From Candidatus Bipolaricaulota bacterium (GTDB lineage Bacteria > Bipolaricaulota > Bipolaricaulia > UBA7950 > UBA9294), in NCBI GenBank assembly GCA_026390315.1, contig JAPLGE010000066.1, positions 1 to 33,300 of the forward strand: a stretch of 33,300 bases of DNA. The letters are read 5' to 3'. Within the stretch, counting starts at the first letter, position 1; every line of letters begins with the position of its first letter. Shown one piece after another: positions 1 through 7,983 of this stretch. The position numbers and the translations under genes are program-made. Below the pieces are notes generated by a model that saw only the letters and a program-made list of their open reading frames with translations, searched no databases and was not told the origin of the DNA.

Positions 1-118
1 CGGAGCGGAGCCCGCGCTCCGTCTCATCGAACGCTGTGAGGACTTCCGCTCTCTCGCTCGAAAGCGTGGGGCGCGCTTGGAGACTCTCCTCTCTCAAGCG
101 GGCCACCCGCTCAGTCAT
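1..118 (-). CDS. Glycyl radical enzyme (pyruvate formate-lyase family), N-terminal fragment running off the window
   Basis: Minus-strand ATG at 118-116 overlapping the activase stop (ATGACTGA). Translation MTERVARLREESLQARPTLSSERAEVLTAFDETERGLRS resembles the N-terminus of PFL-like glycyl radical enzymes; adjacent to its activase. Confidence 0.7.
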   Translation of the reverse strand, partial: MTERVARLREESLQARPTLSSERAEVLTAFDETERGLRS

Positions 119-1049
119 CGCCAAGAGCTTCACCTCCCACAGTCACCGGGAACTCATATCGTCTGAAGAGTCGCACGATCTGCGCCATTCGTTCCTCGTC
201 CGGCGGCGTGACCTCTCCCAGGCGATACAGCCGCCCGAGGCGGGTGTACTTCCCGACCCCTATTCGGTGGTACGGCAGGAGGTCGACCGGAGGGGGATTC
301 CGAAGGGACCCCACGAACTCGCCCAGGGCGCGAAGCTCCCTCTCTGAGTCGTTGATGCCCGGGATGACGGCCACGCGAACGATCAACGTCTGACCGAGCC
401 GCGATAAGCGCTCGAGGTTCTCCAGGATGAGAGCGTTCGGGACGCCCGTCAGCTCGGCGTGCCGACCCGAATCCATGAGCTTGAGGTCGTAGAGGAAGAG
501 GTCCGTCGCCTCCCTGACCCTGGCGATCGTCTCCCAGGGCGCGAACCCGCAGGTGTCGACGGCCGTGTGGATCCCTCGCTCGTGGCATGCCCGCAAGACG
601 GCCGCGAGGAAGTCGGGCTGCCAGAGAGGCTCACCGCCGGAGAAGGTCGCGCCGCCGCCTGACTCGTCGTAGAACGGAACGTCGCGCACGATCTCGCCCA
701 CAGTGTCGCCGATCGTCACCGCGCGTCCGACGATCTCGAGGGCCTGCGACGGGCAGGCCCTGGCGCAGGTCCCGCAGCGCGTGCAGCGGCTTCGATCGAC
801 GGAGATCCCCTCGCCCGAGAACGAGAGCGCCCGCTCTGGGCAGACCCCAAGGCAGCTTGAGCAACGCTGGCAGCGAGACGGACGGACGACGAGCTCCGGC
901 TCGGCGCCCTGGCTCTCCGGGTTGTGGCACCATCCGCAGCGCAAGGGGCAGCCCTTGAAAAAGACAGTCGTACGGATCCCAGGGCCGTCGTGGATCGCGA
1001 ACCGCTTGATGTCGAAGATGACCCCTTCTTCCATCTCGCCTCTCACCAT
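111..1049 (-). CDS. Glycyl-radical enzyme activating enzyme (radical SAM, with two extra [4Fe-4S] ferredoxin-type clusters)
   Basis: FDIKRFAIHDGPGIRTTVFFKGCPLRCGWCHNPESQ (CxxxCxxC radical SAM motif), then CxxCxxCxxxCP twice (CQRCSSCLGVCP, CTRCGTCARACP), YDLKLMD, and ATFSGGEPLWQ. ATG at 1049 overlaps the upstream stop (TGATG). Confidence 0.95.
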   Translation of the reverse strand: MVRGEMEEGVIFDIKRFAIHDGPGIRTTVFFKGCPLRCGWCHNPESQGAEPELVVRPSRCQRCSSCLGVCPERALSFSGEGISVDRSRCTRCGTCARACPSQALEIVGRAVTIGDTVGEIVRDVPFYDESGGGATFSGGEPLWQPDFLAAVLRACHERGIHTAVDTCGFAPWETIARVREATDLFLYDLKLMDSGRHAELTGVPNALILENLERLSRLGQTLIVRVAVIPGINDSERELRALGEFVGSLRNPPPVDLLPYHRIGVGKYTRLGRLYRLGEVTPPDEERMAQIVRLFRRYEFPVTVGGEALGDD

Positions 1050-1648
1050 CACGCCGAATTCCTTCCCAGGCGGGTCTCGCTGTGCCACTCCAAGAACTTC
1101 TGCGTGCTCGCCACGAGGACGCGCGCCCCTTCCTTGGGCGATGTCTCATAGCCGTGGGGACGTGTCGCGAGGAAGTGGTAGCTGTCGCCCGGGGAGAGGG
1201 GGTAGGTCTCCTCCTCGATTCGCAGGACCAGGTGCCCCTCGAGGACGTAACCGAACTCCTCGCCGGTGTGGGTGGCGAGCGGGTGGTGGTAGCTGGGCGG
1301 GAACTCGTTGATCAGAACCTCGATGATCCGGTCTGGGAAGTTCCCGCTCAGATAGCGGTACGTGACCGGAGAGCTGGCGATTCGGATGCAAAGCTGATCC
1401 GCGGCCGGAACGATCGGGAAGACGAACTCACTCCGAGCGGCCGCGACCTTGCTGCTGGAAAGGAGGGCCGATGCCTCCACGCCCAGCGCCTCACAGATGT
1501 TGTGAAGCGAAACGATGGAGAGAGACGAGAGGCCTCGCTCGGCCTGGGAGAGGAAGCTCACCGAGAGCCCGGTCAAGGAAGCGAGCTTCTGGAGAGTCCA
1601 TCCCTTCTTCAGCCGTAGGTCGCGGATCGCATTTCCGATGTCTTCCAT
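1049..1648 (-). CDS. XRE-family transcriptional regulator with C-terminal cupin domain
   Basis: N-terminal HTH (IRDLRLKKGWTLQKLASLTGLSVSFLSQAERGLSSLSIVSLHNICEALGV) and C-terminal cupin (HTGEEFGYVLEGHLVLRIEEETYPLSPGDSYHF). Confidence 0.93.
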   Translation of the reverse strand: MEDIGNAIRDLRLKKGWTLQKLASLTGLSVSFLSQAERGLSSLSIVSLHNICEALGVEASALLSSSKVAAARSEFVFPIVPAADQLCIRIASSPVTYRYLSGNFPDRIIEVLINEFPPSYHHPLATHTGEEFGYVLEGHLVLRIEEETYPLSPGDSYHFLATRPHGYETSPKEGARVLVASTQKFLEWHSETRLGRNSA

Positions 1649-1656
1649 GGTGTGTT

Positions 1657-1685
1657 AAGTGTAGCGGAATTTTTTCACTTGACAA
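1657..1685 (-). promoter_or_regulatory. Putative promoter/operator of the XRE-cupin gene
   Basis: Minus strand TTGTCA (1685-1680), 16 nt, TACACT (1663-1658). Inverted AAGTG (1657-1661) ... CACTT (1676-1680) overlaps both hexamers. Confidence 0.45.
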
Positions 1686-1803
1686 GGGGGGCGCGAGGGT
1701 CCTTCTGTACACGAAGGCCATTCCGGAGACGTGCTGAGGTGGAGCCGCGCGTCTGTTGGGCTGTGAAATCGCTCCGCCCCGGCGTCAGCATTGGGAGCCG
1801 GCA

Positions 1804-2967
1804 CTACTTCAGCGCTTCCTGGTCCTTGAAGGGGCGGTAGGGCGAAAGGATCTCGAGGATCTCCTGGTCCTTGGCGGAGAGGTCGTCCTGGGTCACCATG
1901 CGCGCCAAGAGCTCGCCGAGGCCGGGGCCGAGCATGAAGCCTTGCCCGCACATCCCGATCGCCAGGAGATACCCGTCGACCTCACGCGACCTGCCGACGA
2001 GCGGGGAGCCGTCGGGAGTCATCGGGTAGAGCCCGCGCCAGGTCCGACGCACGCGGAGGTTGGAAAGGCGCGGGATGAGATCGACCATGCGCTGGGAGAC
2101 CATCGGCAGGAACTCGCTCGTCTCGCGGCGGTCCATCCCCCAGATGCTCGGGCTTGGCGTGATGCAGAAGACGACCTGGCCGCTCCGGAGTTGGAAGAAG
2201 TAGTAATTCGCCGAGCCGGGCGCGGGGCGGGTGTCGACGAGCATCGGGCGCAGGAAATGTCCCACCGGTTCGGTGATCCCTCCTTCGTGAGAGTCAGGCG
2301 TCACAGGGTGGTCGAATCCGAGGAGAGTCCCGACCTCTCGCGCCCACGGGCCGGCGGCGTTCACCACGATGTCCGCGCCAAACTCCCCCCGAGGCGTCGT
2401 CACCCCGGCGACCCGGCCGCCGCGAACCGCGATCTCCGTCACCGGCGCCTGGTAGCGGAACTCGGCCCCGGCGCGCTTTGCCTCGTCGTAGAACGCATGC
2501 CCCAGGAGGATCGTCGAGCAGTGGCCGTCATCGGGGGCAAAGGTGCCGCCGAGGAGGCCGTCTGGGTTCAGATCTGGGACGGCCTCGAGGAGCTCTCTTC
2601 GGTCGAGCCAGTCGATGTTCAGGCCGTAACGATGCTGCACACCGAGGAGGTCCTTGAGGATCCTCTCCTCGCGCTCCCGGTAGGCGACGAAGGAGTAGCC
2701 ACCCTTCGACCACTCGACGTTGTGGCCGTAGGCCTCCTCCCAGGTCGAGACGATCTCCAGGCTTCGTAGACAGAGGCTGATCTTCGCCGGGTCGGAGTGG
2801 GTGGCGCGGATCCCCCCGATCGCGGCCTTCTGCGAGCCCTGGCCTTGGCTTGAGAACCGGTCGAGGACGAGGACCCTGACGCCGGCCCTGGCCATGGCGA
2901 AAGCCGCGGGGACCCCGACACTCCCTGCGCCGATGATGATCACGTCGTAGCGGGCGGCCCTACTCAT
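1804..2967 (-). CDS. FAD-dependent oxidoreductase, DAO/sarcosine oxidase beta/HcnC-like
   Basis: N-terminal dinucleotide-binding motif YDVIIIGAGSVGVPAAFAMARAGVRVLVLDR; C-terminal RRTWRGLYPMTPDGSPLVGR and GMCGQGFMLGPGLGELLA typical of DAO-fold oxidases. Overlaps the upstream alpha-like subunit by 8 nt. Confidence 0.9.
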   Translation of the reverse strand: MSRAARYDVIIIGAGSVGVPAAFAMARAGVRVLVLDRFSSQGQGSQKAAIGGIRATHSDPAKISLCLRSLEIVSTWEEAYGHNVEWSKGGYSFVAYREREERILKDLLGVQHRYGLNIDWLDRRELLEAVPDLNPDGLLGGTFAPDDGHCSTILLGHAFYDEAKRAGAEFRYQAPVTEIAVRGGRVAGVTTPRGEFGADIVVNAAGPWAREVGTLLGFDHPVTPDSHEGGITEPVGHFLRPMLVDTRPAPGSANYYFFQLRSGQVVFCITPSPSIWGMDRRETSEFLPMVSQRMVDLIPRLSNLRVRRTWRGLYPMTPDGSPLVGRSREVDGYLLAIGMCGQGFMLGPGLGELLARMVTQDDLSAKDQEILEILSPYRPFKDQEALK

Positions 2968-5053
2968 GGTCCACCTCCGCGCCGGCGAAGACGCCGAGGG
3001 GAACCTCGACGAAGAGGGGGCGGCGGACCGGCCCAGTGACCTCCTCTGGGGGCACGCCTTCTTCGCGGAACAGGCGTTGCACGAGGGCCGTGCAGGTCTT
3101 GCCGCCGCAGGCGCCCATCCCGGCGCGGGTCACGGCCTTGATCTCGTTCATGTCGCGGTAGCCTTTCCGGATGAGGTCGCGGATCTCGCCAGCCGTCACG
3201 CGCTCGCAGCGGCAGACGATGACGTCATCGGTGAGGCGCTCCAGGGCCTCCGGGAGCGCTTCGGCGATCCAGGGCTCCTGGACCCGGATCCCGGCGATCC
3301 GCTTCGCGATGGCCCTAGGGACTCGCAGCTTGACGAGGACCGTCCGGTCGTTTCTCTCGATCGCGCGGACGCTCGCCACCTCCGCTTCTCCCAGGACCAG
3401 GCCCTCCGTATCGAGGACCGTGACGCGGCCCCTCTCCTTGAGCCGTTCACCTGAGAACTCGAAGGGAAGCGTGACCAGGGGGTATTCGGGATCCTTTCGG
3501 TAGTCGACGAGTGTGACGGCGAGCCCGGGACAGATCGTAACGCATCGCTCACAGCCCAGGCACGCCTTCTTCTCGGCCCGGCCAAGGAAGCGCGGCACGA
3601 GGCGGATGTCGGAGGGGTCGGTCTCGATCAGCCCGCGCGGGCAGACGGACGAGCAGGGGTTACACGGGATCTCCTGCGAGCAGTGGAGGACGGGGAGGAC
3701 GCCCTCCTCCTCGTCCGGTGTCTCCTCCTCGGTCGTCTTCCCCGGGCGGGACTTGAGGATCTCCGCGGTGCGGGTCCACTCCGGCGGCGTATTCTCGACG
3801 TCGAGGCCGAGCGCGCGTGCCGCCTCGAGGCCCTTGATCTTCCCGGAGAAGATCGCGGCCGAGGCCTCGGCAATCTCCTCCGCGTCGCCGGCGGCGAGGA
3901 CGGTCATCCCGAACTCCTTCGCCGCCTCGACGAACTCCGCCACGGGGTCGAGCCCGACCGCGATGAGGACCGTGTCGCAGGCAAACGACCGCTCCGTCCC
4001 GGCGATCGGCCGGAAGCGGGAGTCGACCCGGGCGATCGTCACCGACTCCACTAGGTCGTTTCCGTTCGCGGAGAGGATCGTGTGCGATGTGTAGATGGGG
4101 ACCCCCATGCGGGCGAGCTTGTCCTTGTGGACCTTGTACCCGCCGCACTCGGGCATCGCCTCGACCAAGCCGACCACCTCGATCCCCGCCTGGAGGGCGT
4201 GGTAGCCCGCGATCAAGCCGACGTTTCCCCCACCGACGATGAACAGGCGCTCGGCTGGCCGTACGAGGTCGCGATTGACGAGCGTCTGGAAGGCGCCCGC
4301 CCCGTACACGCCGGGGAGGGTGTTCCCCTTGAAGCTGAGGGACTTCTCGCGGGCCCCGGCCGCGACGAGGAGGACTTGCGGCGAGACGAGCGCGTACCTC
4401 GTTCCCTCGCGGAGGATTCCGACCTTTCCGTCGCTGAACACGGCGAGGGCGACGCTCTCAAGCCACACGTCGACGTCCTTCAGGGCACGAACCTCCCTCT
4501 CGAGGAGGGTCGCGATGTCGATCCCGCGGGTTCCTGCGTGGACGGCCTCGATCGACCCGAAGAAACGGTGGGTCTGGAGGACGAGCTTCCCGCCGAGGCG
4601 GTCCTTGTCGTCGACGAGGAGGGTTTGGATCCCACGTTTTCCGAGCTCGGCTGCGGCGGAGAGTCCGGCCGGACCGCCGCCGATGATGAGGACGGGGACC
4701 TCACGGGTCGCGGGAGGCCGCATCGCGGGAGTCTCTTCGACACGCGGTAGCTCCGGAAGGCCCTCCATCGGGTCGACCCGCATCCCAGGTCGGACGGGAG
4801 TCATGCACGCCTTGACCGGCTTGCCATTCGCGAGGACGAGGCACTGGGCGCACTGGCCGTTGGCACAGAAGATCCCCTGCGGCGCCCCGTCCCTCGGGTG
4901 GTGGCCGAAGGTTCGCACGCCGCTCGCGAAGAGGGCGGAGGCGATCATCTCGCCTTCCTTTGCCTCGAGGTTCACGCCGCGCCAGCGGAAGGGGATGGTC
5001 GCTCTAGGGGTGACAGCCAGTATGGGGTGCCGATCAATGCGGTGTTCGGTCAT
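2960..5053 (-). CDS. Multidomain FAD/NAD(P) oxidoreductase: N-terminal [2Fe-2S] ferredoxin + pyridine nucleotide-disulfide oxidoreductase + dicluster 4Fe-4S segment + BFD-like [2Fe-2S] (sarcosine oxidase alpha/HcnA-HcnB-like fusion)
   Basis: GIFCANGQCAQCLV (2Fe-2S), VLIIGGGPAGLSAAAELGKRG (FAD), LFIVGGGNVGLIAGYHAL (NAD), CSQEIPCNPCSSVCPRG and CLGCERCVTICPG (4Fe-4S type), CRCERVTAGEIRDLI...GACGGKTC (BFD-like). SD gaggag upstream of ATG 5053. Confidence 0.9.
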   Translation of the reverse strand: MTEHRIDRHPILAVTPRATIPFRWRGVNLEAKEGEMIASALFASGVRTFGHHPRDGAPQGIFCANGQCAQCLVLANGKPVKACMTPVRPGMRVDPMEGLPELPRVEETPAMRPPATREVPVLIIGGGPAGLSAAAELGKRGIQTLLVDDKDRLGGKLVLQTHRFFGSIEAVHAGTRGIDIATLLEREVRALKDVDVWLESVALAVFSDGKVGILREGTRYALVSPQVLLVAAGAREKSLSFKGNTLPGVYGAGAFQTLVNRDLVRPAERLFIVGGGNVGLIAGYHALQAGIEVVGLVEAMPECGGYKVHKDKLARMGVPIYTSHTILSANGNDLVESVTIARVDSRFRPIAGTERSFACDTVLIAVGLDPVAEFVEAAKEFGMTVLAAGDAEEIAEASAAIFSGKIKGLEAARALGLDVENTPPEWTRTAEILKSRPGKTTEEETPDEEEGVLPVLHCSQEIPCNPCSSVCPRGLIETDPSDIRLVPRFLGRAEKKACLGCERCVTICPGLAVTLVDYRKDPEYPLVTLPFEFSGERLKERGRVTVLDTEGLVLGEAEVASVRAIERNDRTVLVKLRVPRAIAKRIAGIRVQEPWIAEALPEALERLTDDVIVCRCERVTAGEIRDLIRKGYRDMNEIKAVTRAGMGACGGKTCTALVQRLFREEGVPPEEVTGPVRRPLFVEVPLGVFAGAEVDHE

Positions 5054-5336
5054 CTCGTCTCCTCATCGTGACCGTGTCATCTCTTGCTTCGTAGGCCCGC
5101 TCGTCTTCCTCCAGTCGGGGCGGGCTTCCTCAAGGGGCTCTGACCAAGATGAATGCGTGGAATCCAGAGAAGCCCCTCATCTCCCTGCTCGTCGGGTCGG
5201 TCGTCGCCCGGGATCCTCGCGGGAAACGATCCTCCTCCGCCAGGAAGAGTGCCCCGACCGCCGTTTCACGAGCCTCTCCCGTCCCGTACTTCTTTCCGGA
5301 GGCCAAGGAATTCTACCGCAGGCGCCCGTCCAGCAA

Positions 5337-5379
5337 GGGGGCCGGTCGACCAGCGTTCTTCCGAAGGCGACCGGCCCCC
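5337..5379. repeat. 12-bp perfect inverted repeat (hairpin) downstream of the small unknown gene
   Basis: GGGGGCCGGTCG (5337-5348) / CGACCGGCCCCC (5368-5379), 19-nt loop; no clear U-tract on either side. Confidence 0.6.
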
Positions 5380-5430
5380 GGGGCCGCGGCGTCGGACGTG
5401 TTCGCCGTTCGCAGCTCGCCAACGCAACAC

Positions 5431-5730
5431 TCACTTCCCTTCTTGCTTTCCGATCATGACATCCACGAGCGCGTTCACCAGGTCGTCGAGAAACGCGCGG
5501 AAGGCCGTTTCTTCTCCCATCACGGAGTACTTCCCGGCCTCGATTCTCCCGCGCAGGGCGAGGAGGCGAGGGCTCGCCGCGCTCGTCTCCTCGAGAATCG
5601 CGATGAGACGGCTCGCGGAATCCAGCAGCCGGAAGGGTCCGTAGAGAGGGGGCTCGTCCAAGAGGTTCCGCGCGCTCGTCACCATGTACCCAACGAGGTC
5701 AAACAGCTCCTGCTCGCGGTCAGCGGACAT
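5431..5730 (-). CDS. Small conserved-looking protein of unknown function (possibly DUF6092-like; from memory)
   Basis: 99 aa, MSADREQELFDLVGYMVTSARNLLDEPPLYGPFRLLDSASRLIAILEE...; overlaps the upstream nitroreductase stop, consistent with an operon. Confidence 0.7.
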   Translation of the reverse strand: MSADREQELFDLVGYMVTSARNLLDEPPLYGPFRLLDSASRLIAILEETSAASPRLLALRGRIEAGKYSVMGEETAFRAFLDDLVNALVDVMIGKQEGK

Positions 5731-6244
5731 CCTGCCTCACCTCCGTGAACGCGACGCGACCCTCGCGACGCGGCGGGGGGGAAGGCGTCTCGGCCGCCCA
5801 GCCTACGGACACGAGCAGGATGGGCTCCACGGCGGCCTCGAGGCCGAGGAGTCGCGCCACGCCCCCGCGGTGGAACGAGGCGATTACGCACGTTCCCAGA
5901 CCCTCGGCGTGGGCGGCGAGAAGCAGGTTCTGCGCGGCCATCGCCGCGTCGACCGGTGCGAGAAAGGTCTCGCCCAGGGTCCCGCCGCGGCGACGGACCT
6001 CGGCGAGGTCCTGGCAGACGGCCACGAGCGCCGGCGGATCGCCCAGGAGTCCGGGGCTCACCGCCTTGAGCCGGCGCACGCTATTCCGGGTGGTCAGGAC
6101 CACGAACCGCCACGTCTGGGCATTCCCGCCTGACGGAGCCCAGACTGCGGCCTCGACCAGCCGTTCGAGGCGTTCCCGCTCGACCGGCCGCTCCGCGAAC
6201 CGCCGCACGCTGCGCCGCCCCTTGATCGCCTCCCAGAGCTCCAC
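5720..6244 (-). CDS. Nitroreductase family protein
   Basis: MELWEAIKGRRSVRRFAERPVERERLERLVEAAVWAPSGGNAQTWRFVVL; GTG start overlaps the HyuB stop (TAGTG). Confidence 0.93.
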   Translation of the reverse strand: MELWEAIKGRRSVRRFAERPVERERLERLVEAAVWAPSGGNAQTWRFVVLTTRNSVRRLKAVSPGLLGDPPALVAVCQDLAEVRRRGGTLGETFLAPVDAAMAAQNLLLAAHAEGLGTCVIASFHRGGVARLLGLEAAVEPILLVSVGWAAETPSPPPRREGRVAFTEVRQDVR

Positions 6245-7983
6245 TAGGCACCTCCTCGCAGCCGCGCGGTCGCAGCGTGGTCCACGTGGGGAGGATCGCC
6301 GACGATGGCGACCCCGTACACCTCTTCGGCCGTCTTGAGGGTGACGTAGCCGTCGGCCACGTCATCCAAAACCGCCTGAGGATCACGGTTGTGCGGGTTC
6401 CCGTATCCTCCGGCCATCCCCGTGACGAAGCGAGCGACGTCGCCCTTCTTCAGCTCCCGGCTCGAGAAACGCCCTCGCTCTTCGACCCTCCCGTCCGTCG
6501 TGAGCACCGCGGCGAGGTTTGGGGTCCCGTCGTGGCCTCCGGCGAGGCCCCAGGGTGGAAAACGGTTCCTCCCGCAGCTTGCGGTGACGAAGGTCTTCGA
6601 GTTCGTCATTCGGTAGTCCTTCACGAGACCGAACCCGCCGCGCCATTGGCCGTGCCCTCCGTTCTGGATGTTGAGCGCGAACTGGCCGACGATGAGCGGA
6701 TAGCGCGTCTCGGCCACTTCCACGGAGAGGACGTACGTCTCCCCGTCCGCGGAGCAGACGAGACCGTTTTCTCCGTCCTTGCCCTTTCCTGCTCCCCAGC
6801 CGCCGGCGTTCGGTTCGACGGAGAAGAACCATTCTCCGGTCGAGTCGTCGATTCCGCTCACGATCGACCCGCAGACGCTCAGGAAGTGCCCGGCGGTGAT
6901 TCGCTCGGGAATGACGTTCGCCAGGGCCTTCCAGACGACGTCTCCCGCGTAGCTGTTCGATTCCCAGTACGTGCTGACCGGCGCGGGCCGCTTGGGGTTG
7001 AACACGGTGTCCTCCGGCACGATGACCTTGAGCGGAGCGAAGAAACCCTCGTTGGGGTCGGCATGTGGAGAGACGACGGCCTTGTACGCGAACTTCGCGG
7101 TACTCAGCACCACGGACAGAGGCGCGTTGATCGGCCCGGGACAGGTCTTGGCGGTGCCCGTGTAGTCGATGATGAACGCGTCATCCTGGATGGTGACCTT
7201 AACCTTGACCAGGACCGGGTCTCCTCCGAGCCCGTCGTCGTCGATCCACTCCTCTGCGGTGAACTGGCCTTTGGGAAGCTTCTTCAGTTCGTCCAGGGCG
7301 AGCTTCCGACCCTGCTCGAGGTAGACCTCGATCGACTCGAGGACCGTCTCCAAGCCGTACTTGTCGCAGATCTGAACGACGCGCTTTGCGGCCACCTGGA
7401 GGGAAGCGGCCTGGGCCCGCATGTCGCCGAGCGTCATGTCGGGGATGCGCCCGTTCCGGGCCAGGATGTCGACGATGCCTCGGACCTCCTTCCCCCGCTC
7501 GAACAGCTTCACCACGGGGAACTGGATCCCTTCTTGATAGATGTCCGTTGCGCTGGGGGACCAGCTCCCGGGGTCTTTGCCTCCGATGTCGTTCCAGTGG
7601 GCCTTGTTCGCCGCGAATAGGATCGGGCGACCCTCGTAGAAGATGGGCATCACCAGGACGACGTCGTTCTGATGAGTGGCTCCTCCCATGTACGGATCGT
7701 TCGTGATGACGATGTCCCCTTCCGCGAGGCCGTCGAGGCCGAACTTGGCGACGGCGTCGGCCACGGCGTCGGTGAGGACGCCGATGAAGGGCGGGATCCC
7801 GTTGGCCTGAGCGATCATGCGTGCCTTGGCGTCGGTGATGGCGCACCCGTAATCCAAGACCTCGTAGATGACGGAGCTCTTGCTCGTGCGGCCCAGGGCG
7901 GCGAACATCTGCTCGGCGGCGGAGACAAGGGCTCGCTTGATCACTTCGACGGTGAACGGATCGATGGAGCGCTTCGTCTTCAT
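6244..7983 (-). CDS. hyuB: Hydantoinase B/oxoprolinase family protein (HyuB-like)
   Basis: MKTKRSIDPFTVEVIKRALVSAAEQMFAALGRTSKSSVIYEVLDYGCAITDA...GDIVITNDPYMGGATHQNDVVLVMPIF; ATG 7983 overlaps the HyuA stop (ATGA). The longer ORF in the track (to 9462) is read-through inside HyuA. Confidence 0.93.
   Translation of the reverse strand: MKTKRSIDPFTVEVIKRALVSAAEQMFAALGRTSKSSVIYEVLDYGCAITDAKARMIAQANGIPPFIGVLTDAVADAVAKFGLDGLAEGDIVITNDPYMGGATHQNDVVLVMPIFYEGRPILFAANKAHWNDIGGKDPGSWSPSATDIYQEGIQFPVVKLFERGKEVRGIVDILARNGRIPDMTLGDMRAQAASLQVAAKRVVQICDKYGLETVLESIEVYLEQGRKLALDELKKLPKGQFTAEEWIDDDGLGGDPVLVKVKVTIQDDAFIIDYTGTAKTCPGPINAPLSVVLSTAKFAYKAVVSPHADPNEGFFAPLKVIVPEDTVFNPKRPAPVSTYWESNSYAGDVVWKALANVIPERITAGHFLSVCGSIVSGIDDSTGEWFFSVEPNAGGWGAGKGKDGENGLVCSADGETYVLSVEVAETRYPLIVGQFALNIQNGGHGQWRGGFGLVKDYRMTNSKTFVTASCGRNRFPPWGLAGGHDGTPNLAAVLTTDGRVEERGRFSSRELKKGDVARFVTGMAGGYGNPHNRDPQAVLDDVADGYVTLKTAEEVYGVAIVGDPPHVDHAATARLRGGA

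Noticed and set aside
4239-5459. 406-aa plus-strand ORF spanning the 5053-5430 intergenic gap
   Set aside because: Mostly antisense to the FAD oxidoreductase; S/R/P-rich tail and no domain.
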